From Lumbricus terrestris (lineage: Eukaryota > Annelida > Clitellata > Crassiclitellata > Lumbricidae): a stretch of DNA of 64,000 nucleotides. Numbering within the stretch: position 1 is the first letter of the stretch; every line of letters starts with the position of its first letter. This document shows, one piece after another, positions 56,284 to 64,000 of this stretch. The DNA lies in assembly GCA_949752735.1 (NCBI GenBank), contig OX457042.1, positions 38,066,195 through 38,130,194 of the forward strand, in the 5' to 3' direction. Under the pieces are notes generated by a model. The model was not told where the DNA came from. It saw only the letters and a program-made list of their open reading frames with translations, and made no database searches. The position numbers and the translations under genes are program-made.

Positions 56284-56585
56284 GAGTGGTGAATATCGAT
56301 GCAGTGGTTGATTTGTTATCATTCAAAGATGGCGGATGACTGGTTGTCTATTTGTCTCTTTATCCGTTTGTCTCTTTGTTTGCTCGTCTGACTGTTCGTC
56401 GATCTGTCATCAATGGCAACGATGTGGTTCATCGATGCATGACGGCAACACGTTAATCTCCTCTTTACCTGGAATAAAAATGATGCATGAATTCATTTCG
56501 CTGCATCACAATGCTTTCACGAACTGATACATGTAAGTATTGCAATGATGACGAGGTGTATGGTGGTGGGCACTGGTGGTGTTGG
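56039..56585. other. 5' flank of the GPCR gene
   Basis: About 550 bases upstream of the receptor start codon with no gene. A tcctcctcct patch at 56250-56283. The promoter presumably lies here or beyond the microsatellite, but no clear core element is visible. Confidence 0.45.
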
Positions 56586-56830
<245 letters not shown>

Positions 56831-57009
56831 ATGATGATGATGATGAAAATGAAGATGATAACGAAAACGATGAAAACGATTACATTTTTTTTTTATTTCT
56901 TAACGTACATCTTAGAATCGACGCCGTTCACATCGATTTGCATCACTCACCTTCACGGGGATAGACGGGAAGATGGAGTGAAGAGGCGACAGACAAACCG
57001 GTAGGTTAA
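56831..57009. other. Intergenic, nothing recognised
   Basis: No feature beyond a nine-base poly-T run. Confidence 0.5.
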
Positions 57010-57095
57010 GTGGTCATTTGGTCAGACGGTCATTTGGTCAAACGGTCATTTGGTCAAACGGTCATTTGGTCGAACGGTCATTTGGTTAATCGGTC
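57010..57095 (+). repeat. 17-bp tandem repeat, about 5 units
   Basis: Units ggtcatttggtca(a/g)acg, the last two diverged. Confidence 0.88.
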
Positions 57096-58010
57096 AATTT
57101 AGTCGATCGTTCTTCTGCAAACCGTTTCTTGAACCGTCCACATCTGTCAGTTGTTCTGATGTCTTTGGTCTTCGCTGCAGATCTCGAATCGTTTGTGAGA
57201 AGAATCGCTTCTTTCGATCAGCTTTTATCCGTTTTGTCTGATCTGATGTTTTACGATTCCAACAAATATGATGCAATGATGCGAGTCATAACGCTCGCCT
57301 TCTGCATCTCCTCCTTGTCTGTCTGCCTTTATGTCTGTATGTTTGCATGTGCGTTTGTCTGTCTGTCTGCCTCTCTCCTTCGTGGTGTAACGTCGGCACC
57401 TTCTCTTCAGAAGAGTTGCTTCATTCGCTCATCCGTTCGTTCGTTCGTTCGTAGAAAAGCATGCGATTGGTTATCGTTAGTTGCGTCGTCGTCGTCGAAG
57501 TCGTCGACTGATTGAGATAACAAGACACAGATGAAGACAGCAGCAGCAGCATCAGCAGCGGTGGCAGCAGCGGTGGCGGTAGCGGTGGCGTTGGCGGTTG
57601 AGCCGGAGGAGAGGGCGGCCTCTGTAGGCCGACCGACCGACCGACAGACGGACGGACGGACGGACCGGTGGTGGCTCAATGATGATGCTACTACATGTAT
57701 GTACGTCGTCCGTTGAAAAGGCAAACGTCGGCTGACGGCGGCGAAGGCGGCGTCTGGTTGGAGGGAGAAAGATCTTTCCTCCTCCATCGACGGAAGGATA
57801 ACGAGAAGCAGCATCAGCAGCCACAACAACAAAGATCTCTTGCTGATCATTCAGTCAATCCTTCATTTACAAGCAGCCACTCGTTCGTTCGTTGTATCGT
57901 TTGCTCGTTCGTTCGTCGATTCGTGTTTGATTTACATTCAGTCGACCATTCATCAGATTATAATCATTCGTTCCTTCTTTATCTAATATTTATTCGTTTA
58001 GTCAGTCAAC
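57096..58010. other. Intergenic with tetranucleotide patches
   Basis: gttcgttc (57435-57452), gcagcag/gcggtggc (57540-57600), gaccgaccga and cggacgga (57630-57665). No gene recognised. Confidence 0.5.
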
Positions 58011-58011
58011 G

Positions 58012-59690
58012 AGTAAGACTGTCTGTCAGCCAGTCAACTGATCAATGGGTAAGTATGTCTGTCAGCCAGTCAACTGATCAATGGGTAAGTATGTCTGTCA
58101 GCCAGTCAACTGATCAATGAGTAGGTATGTCAGTCAGCCAGTCAACTGATCAATGGGTAGGTATGTCAGTCAGCCAGTCAACTGATCAATGGGTAGGTAT
58201 GTCTGTCAGCCAGTCAACTGATCAATGGGTAGGTATGTCTGTCAGCCAGTCAACTGATCAATGGGTAAGTATGTCAGTCAGCCAGTCAACTGATCAATGA
58301 GTAGGTATGTCTGTCAGCAAGTCAACTGATCAATGAGTAAAAATGTCAGTCAGTCAGTCAACTGATCAATGGGTAGGTATGTCTGTCAGCCAGTCAACTG
58401 ATCAATGAGTAGGTATGTCAGTCAGCCAGTCAACTGATCAATGAGTAGGTATGTCTGTCAGCCAGTCAACTGATCAATGGGTAGGTATGTCAGTCAGCCA
58501 GTCAACTGATCAATGGGTAGGTATGTCTGTCGTGCAGTCAACTGATCAATGGGTAGGTATGTCAGTCAGCCAGTCAACTGATCAATGGGTAGGTATGTCT
58601 GTCAGTCAGTCAACTGATCAATGAGTAGGTATGTCTGTCAGCAAGTCAACTGATCAATGAGTAAAAATGTCAGTCAGTCAGTCAACTGATCAATGGGTAG
58701 GTATGTCTGTCAGCCAGTCAACTGATCAATGAGTAAAAATGTTTGACAGCCAGTCAGCTGATCAATGAGTAGGTATGTCTGTCAGTCAGTCAACTGATCA
58801 ATGGGTAGGTATGTCTGTCAGCCAGTCAACTGATCAATGAGTAAAAATGTTTGACAGCCAGTCAGCTGATCAATGAGTAGGTATGTCTGTCAGTCAGTCA
58901 ACTGATCAATGAGTAGGTACATGTATGTCTGTCAGTCAGTCAACTGATCAATGAGTAAAAATGTCAGCCAGTCAGTCAACTGATCAATGGGTAGGTATGT
59001 CTGTCAGCCAGTCAACTGATCAATGAGTAAAAATGTTTGACAGCCAGTCAACTGATCAATGAGTAGGTATGTCTGTCAGTTAGTCAGTCAATTGATCAAT
59101 GAGTAGGTCTGTCAGTCAGTCAGTCAACTGATCAATGAGTAGGTATGTCTGTCAGTCAGTCAACTGATCAATGAGTAAAAATGTCAGTCAGTCAGTCAAC
59201 TGATCAATGGGTAGGTATGTCTGTCAGCCAGTCAACTGATCAATGAGTAAAAATGTTTGACAGCCAGTCAGCTGATCAATGAGTGGGTATGTCTGTCAGT
59301 CAGTCAACTGATCAATGAGTAGGTATGTCTGTCAGTCAGTCAACTGATCAATGAGTAGGTATGTCTGTCAGTCAGTCAACTGATCAATGAGTAGGTATGT
59401 CTGTCAGTTAGTCAGTCAACTGATCAATGAGTATGTCTGTCAGTCAGTCAACTGATCAATGAGTAGGTATGTCTGTCAGTCAGTCAACTGATCAATGAGT
59501 AGGTATGTCTGTCAGTTAGTCAGTCAACTGATCAATGAGTAGGTATGTCTGTCAGTTAGTCAGTCAACTGATCAATGAGTAGGTATGTCTGTCAGTCAGT
59601 CAACTGATCAATGAGTAGGTATGTCTGTCAGTCAGTCAACTGATCATTAAGTATGTATGTCTGTCAGTCAGTCAGTTGATCGGATGGTCG
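58012..59690 (+). repeat. 36-bp satellite-like array, about 46 units
   Basis: Consensus aactgatcaatgggtaggta plus tgtctgtcagccagtc. Variants with gtaaaaatgt and gtcagttagtcagtc occur in blocks, and some units gain or lose 4 bases (gtca), so lengths range around 36. An early stretch is open for short distances only. The array is about 1.7 kb. Confidence 0.95.
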
Positions 59691-59808
59691 ATGTGTCTGT
59701 CGAAATCGCACTTGCGCGATTGCGTTAGAATTAGAAATGCATGTGATCGACAGTCGACGTTTTTCAGCTTTGGACGATAACACAGAAACATACATCAAGA
59801 GATAGATA

Positions 59809-61742
59809 CAGTGGCGGTTCTACCGGGGGGCTGGGGGGGCTACAGCCCCCCCAGCTGAAAAGTTAGCCCCCCTAGATTTTCCTAGCCCCCCCTATACAAA
59901 TGTTAGCCCCCCCAGTTTAACGCTTAATCAGCTATATATTGCCTACAATGTCTGTTGGCACCAAGGCCTCCTAATTTATTAATACATAGATGCTGTTCTG
60001 AGATGCTTTGCTACTGTAACACAGCAATATAGCTTCAATGAGAGTGCTCAGACACAAGCACTTGTCTACCTATACTAATAGCTGCCCTTCGGCCGACTAC
60101 AGAGGACCCCTGGGGTGTTCAAGCGAAGGTGAAGAACTAATAACGGCTTCAGCGGCTGAGATTAAGCCATACCCCAGCACTTAATTACCCTGTATGCTGT
60201 AGTGACACCAGCTTCATCCTTAGCTCACGATGACAGCGGGGCGGCCACAAGCCCCAGCATCTACAGCAGCACAGATGGTCAGAGGAGGCAGGCCAGATAA
60301 GATTCCATGTGTACTACAATAGTGTATATTGTATGCTGTATATAATTATGTGCATATTATGTGCAAGCTGGACAGTGTGTACTAGAACCCGTTTGGAGCA
60401 CTCACATGTATCATTATAAATTGACAAATTCGACAAGTGAGAATTGAAAAGTTGATAAGTTAAAAGCTGAAGTTTTCGACGGCAATGATAATTCTACAGC
60501 AGGTATGTAAAATGGCATAATGAATCTACGTTGAAAGGGATAAGTCATGGGATAATTTGCCAGTTGCAGGAATATATTTGCTCGAAACATGAGCGCCCTC
60601 AAGTATACTTTTGCAGAAGGCACTAACACAATGGTGACTGTTAGATTTTAGCAAGAGCGTGAAAATGCAAACAAGAAATTAAGAACATCGGTATTTTTCA
60701 TAAGGGTTTCCCAACTAAATGTAAATTTATCGGTTTCAGGAAAACTGAGCTTATAATTTCAGATGCTAATGAAAATGTAAGATAGTTAGCCTAATTATCC
60801 TATTTTCTTAATGTCATTTAAAAGGCCTTGTTCATTAAGCAGGTGAATAGATAAGCACTAAGCAGAACACTCATATTATATTATATGACATGAGAATATT
60901 ATGATATATACCAAGTTTTGTTACGGAAGGAAGCCTAAAAAAGGATACTTGTACTCCACAAAATCTTTACTAAGCTTATACATGGAGGTATCACATTAAA
61001 AGATCAGTTTCAAGAAAGCCTACTGTTCTTTTTCGCAACCTGACAGGTGAAAAAGTGTTCTGCAAACCTGCAAATAAATAAATTGGAGCTGTTTTGCTTG
61101 TAAACTTATTTTAACATGATTTATTTGCTCAAAACATGTGTTAGAGTTACAATAATGAATCAAGTGCATGCAATGCAACAGACAAGCTGAACCACAGTGA
61201 ACATGCAACATTTGTGCTCTGTGGATTCTTCAGAAGATGACATACAACATTCTTTAGATACCCTTTGGCAGGGCATACAAAAACTGCCCTTCTTAAGCCT
61301 TTTGTACTGTCTTTTAGAAAAACAAAAAAATGTTGGTTTTGGCAAAAGTTAGACATGATACGTTTTTCTTCGATGTGTTAATAATTGTAATCCTCAAAGA
61401 TAGAATTGAGGTAGGCCTACGAGTCTTTCTCAGAATCTGTTGCACTGTTCTTGATTCATCATTGTAACTGTGACTCATTGACACAAGTTTTGTTCAATGA
61501 AAACTTATTTATTCATTCGTTCATTCTTTTCGTTCATTAAAAAAATTTTACTTTAAAAATCACTTTATTTAGGCCTATGGAATGTCAGTCAGATAGGCTA
61601 ATATCACTTTTATGTGAATATATTGCCGAAACGAGCAATGGGGGCCAATACACTCAACTGCGTGAACATATACATCTATGGGAAGGGAGGGGCTAATGCA
61701 ATTTTTAGCCCCCCCAGTTTAAAAAGTCTAGAACCGCCACTG
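59809..61742. mobile_element. hAT-like non-autonomous transposon
   Basis: Ends CAGTGGCGGTTCTA and TAGAACCGCCACTG, a 14-bp perfect TIR, flanked by the 8-bp duplication gatagata (59801-59808, 61743-61750). Just inside lie G-run/C-run hairpins (ggggggctgggggggct, then agcccccccagc). The longest internal frames are about 70 codons without transposase signal. 1934 bp. Confidence 0.9.
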
Positions 61743-61777
<35 letters not shown>

Positions 61778-61931
61778 GGACGGACGGACGAAGAAGAAGA
61801 AGAAAGAGAGAAATAAGTAGTGGTGCAGAGGGGGTTGACTGAATGTGTGATCGCAAGCGCTGCAGCTCTTGTTCCACTATTCATTCATTCAACGTTCAAT
61901 CTGTTTAGAAATCGATGCATATATAATTATA
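61743..61931. other. Short spacer with (CAGA)n
   Basis: gacagacagacaga continues into cggacgga and gaagaagaa. No gene. Confidence 0.7.
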
Positions 61932-62913
61932 CAGGGTGGCCCAGCATAAATGTCCCGACTTTGCACGCGTATAACATTGCCAATTTTTAACATTTGTTTA
62001 TGCTTAATGCATCAAATTAAAGGTATTTCACTCTAGTATTAGTTCTAAAAAGTCGAACTGATACTCGTCTAGGTTTTAATTATATGCCCGGAACAACGCT
62101 AGCTACCATATTTTGTTGTCATTTATGACGCAACCTGGCGCCGTTGACAGACGATGATCGCGTTTCGATCTTAATTTTACGAACTGATAAAGGATTTAAT
62201 TCATTTGAAATGATTAGCAAATATTCTAACAGTGGATGGAATAAACAATACCTTGTATTATCTGCTACGGAAAATTGATAAAACAGAACTTTCTACTCGC
62301 AAACCATGGGAAACGGAGCGCACGGCGCTCACATCCGCTAACATTGCTCGTGTGTCCGCGTACATTTGCAGTCAAGACAATGACCAGGGCAGGCCTTGCA
62401 TGCAAATTCGTCGCAAAACGGGCAGTCTTAGAAGCACTGCATAACGTATTGGAAAAGATTATAGGCCTAAAGTTAAAGCAATTTGTCGACGAGAAGTCCA
62501 GCGAGCTCTCCAGCTCTTACGCAAAGAAACCGCTGGCAGCGTGCAAGCGTCTGAAGCAGCGCATGGCAGTGCACGGCTGTTGGCAAAATTGAAAGGACGT
62601 GGTTTTTCAATGAGAAGATATTCATGGTAGGGACCCTAAAAACACCCAAAATGATCGTGTCTACGCGCGTTTTAGCAAAAAACGATAGAATTTCCCAGGG
62701 AAACGGCGTCATAATGCGTCAGTAATGACAAAAAACGGTAGCTAGCGCTGTTCCAGGTATATAATTAAAACCTAAACTAGTATCAGTTCGACTTTTTTAG
62801 AGTTAATACTAGAGTGAAATACCTTTAATTTGATGCATTAAGTATAAATAAATGTTAAAAATTGGCGAAGTTATACGCGTGCAAAGTCGGGACATTTATG
62901 CTGGGCCACCCTG
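61932..62913 (+). mobile_element. Tc1/mariner-type element, long TIRs, decayed
   Basis: The left end cagggtggcccagcataaat and its inverse at the right extend as imperfect inverted repeats of roughly 180-230 bases, flanked by TA. The middle 500 bases carry a broken transposase. 982 bp, shorter than a full mariner. Confidence 0.9.
62275..62727 (+). pseudogene. Broken Tc1/mariner transposase
   Basis: The first part (62275-62592) contains LKLKQFVDEKSSELSS and KKPLAACKRLKQRM, resembling the linker after the DNA-binding domain of mariner-type transposases. A frameshift follows. The second part (about 62600-62725) reads WFFNEKIFMVG and later RVLAKNDRISQGNGVIM, corresponding to the first catalytic region, where DEKIF is usual; the catalytic Asp is replaced by Asn. 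The second and third catalytic acidic residues are missing. Inactive. Confidence 0.75.
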
Positions 62914-62950
62914 TATATGATATCCATATACATTTATATTATATACATGT

Positions 62951-63480
62951 TGTTGGGTTCCACGACTCTCTACGACTGGTTCTTGGGATGGGCTTTTGCC
63001 ACGGACGGTTGACTTTGGTAGCCTGGAGGGTGACACCTGGTGACAGACTTGTTCTATATAAGGTCTGACTTCAGGGGGCGTCTCTCTCTTACGGAGCTCT
63101 TGCGTATCTCTTGGTCTCTCTTCATGGTTAGTTAAGCTAAGAGATGAGGCTCTGATGTTTTCGGCTGCAGGGGTGGCTGCATGGCAGTCTTCTTGTCAGA
63201 TGTCGTATTAGATTAAGTTTAGTTAAGCTTTCGTTAGTTACACCTCGCCTTGGTGTCTTTAGTTAAGTTCGTTCTTCGCCAGCCTGTTGCTGTTTCAAGA
63301 TGTTGTTCGTACGTTCGTCGCTGAATGACAATGCCGTCGACGACTTTCCACTGGACTGCAGTGTGGTAACTGTATCAGTTTGCTTTCTATGTTGAATTAT
63401 ACCTTTAAACTAGACACGAGTGTTATTAAATCGAGCTGAACTTAGTAGGGACCTTAACATAGGAGGCGCGGCTCGTAACA
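62951..63480 (+). mobile_element. Solo LTR, 530 bp
   Basis: Starts TGTTGGG, ends CGTAACA, flanked by the 4-bp duplication atgt (62947-62950, 63481-63484). A TATA box (tctatataagg, 63053-63063) and a later attaaa (63425-63430) give the promoter-to-poly(A) order of an LTR on the + strand. It is unrelated in sequence to the 1450-bp LTRs. Derived from loss of the internal part by LTR-LTR recombination (inference). Confidence 0.83.
63053..63063 (+). promoter_or_regulatory. TATA box of the solo LTR
   Basis: tctatataagg about 100 bases into the LTR, the usual U3 position. Confidence 0.6.
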
Positions 63481-63484
63481 ATGT

Positions 63485-63571
63485 AACTGATGCTTCGGAA
63501 GCATACGCTACTATGCCTCGACGATGGTGTCTGTCTATCTGTCTATCTGGTTCTCTTCTTTCTATGTAGCA

Positions 63572-63606
<35 letters not shown>

Positions 63607-63881
63607 CGGTGCTGCTGCTTCGGTTGTAGTGAACATAATATGGATCTGCAACGGAGTCGACGACGGATGTCTCTAAGATGTCAGAGAATTAACGATGAGT
63701 TTCCATCTGGTGACGACTGGAAGAGGAGGATGGAAGAAGAGGAGGAAGAAGAAGAGGACGAGGAAGAGGAGGAAAAGGAGGAAAAGGAAGAGGAGGAGGC
63801 AGAATGATCTGCAGCCGATTCTTCGATCCTATGATTCCTATAGATGCAACAGAAGATGCGGAGGAGAGCTGGGCGATTACT

Positions 63882-63917
<36 letters not shown>

Positions 63918-64000
63918 ACGGATACAGTGAGCGAATGAAGCGGATGTTGATGAGTTGATGCCGCTACAGCAGCAGAGATATCATCTTCACCATCATCATC
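63485..64000. other. Intergenic with (CTG)n, (GAG)n and (CAG)n repeats
   Basis: ctgctgctg at 63575-63605, gaggagga-rich at 63720-63802, cagcagcag at 63882-63918, continuing to the window edge. Frames of up to 105 codons are composition artefacts. No gene recognised. Confidence 0.6.

Overview
This is a eukaryotic, metazoan-type window. It holds one convincing host gene, a single-exon class A GPCR, set in a matrix of transposable elements and microsatellites. The repeat landscape (CR1/L2-like LINE ends, a tRNA-headed SINE, hAT-like and Tc1/mariner elements, a Ty3/gypsy element, over-represented TAGGCCTA, two 200-N scaffold gaps) suggests a marine invertebrate. Echinoderm or hemichordate is plausible, but the sequence does not settle it.

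Layout. 1-3378: no gene; a polypyrimidine tract and a 369-bp MITE (2852-3220) with an 8-bp target duplication. 3379-14740: an almost complete, recent Ty3/gypsy-like LTR retrotransposon on the minus strand, with 1450-bp LTRs, one long Gag-Pol frame, a frameshift before the integrase C-terminus, a 2.6-kb non-coding 3' spacer and an open frame that starts inside the LTR. 14758-16778: a hAT-like element carrying ten 86-bp tandem repeats with a 4-unit higher-order period. 17047-17485: a MITE. 18057-19871: a second hAT-like element, inserted in an (AACC)n microsatellite. 19880-27460: mostly unrecognised sequence with a dispersed repeat, a 550-bp pure purine tract and a SINE. 27461-31104: a DNA transposon with an intact 782-codon DDE-like transposase frame and four subterminal motif copies.

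31105-45750: dense micro- and minisatellites (25-bp, 16-bp and 24-bp arrays), a scaffold gap, and two copies of a LINE 3' end, one still attached to a reverse-transcriptase fragment. 45752-47735: a TIR element with a second TIR element nested inside it. 48554-52110: 27-bp, (CAACAG)n, (AT)n, (CTGT)n and 12-bp arrays and a 102-bp MITE. 53131-53714: a 5'-truncated CR1/L2-like LINE, then a gap. 54440-56038: the GPCR, somatostatin/allatostatin-C receptor-like, minus strand. 56586-59690: microsatellites and a 1.7-kb array of 36-bp units. 59809-61742: a hAT-like element. 61932-62913: a decayed Tc1/mariner element. 62951-63480: a solo LTR. The remainder is low complexity.

The genes do not form a pathway. 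The retroelement and transposon proteins serve their own mobility, and the GPCR is an independent neuropeptide-receptor-type gene. Boundaries of most mobile elements are supported by matched terminal inverted repeats and flanking duplications read directly from the sequence. Family names come from motif recognition and were not checked against a database.
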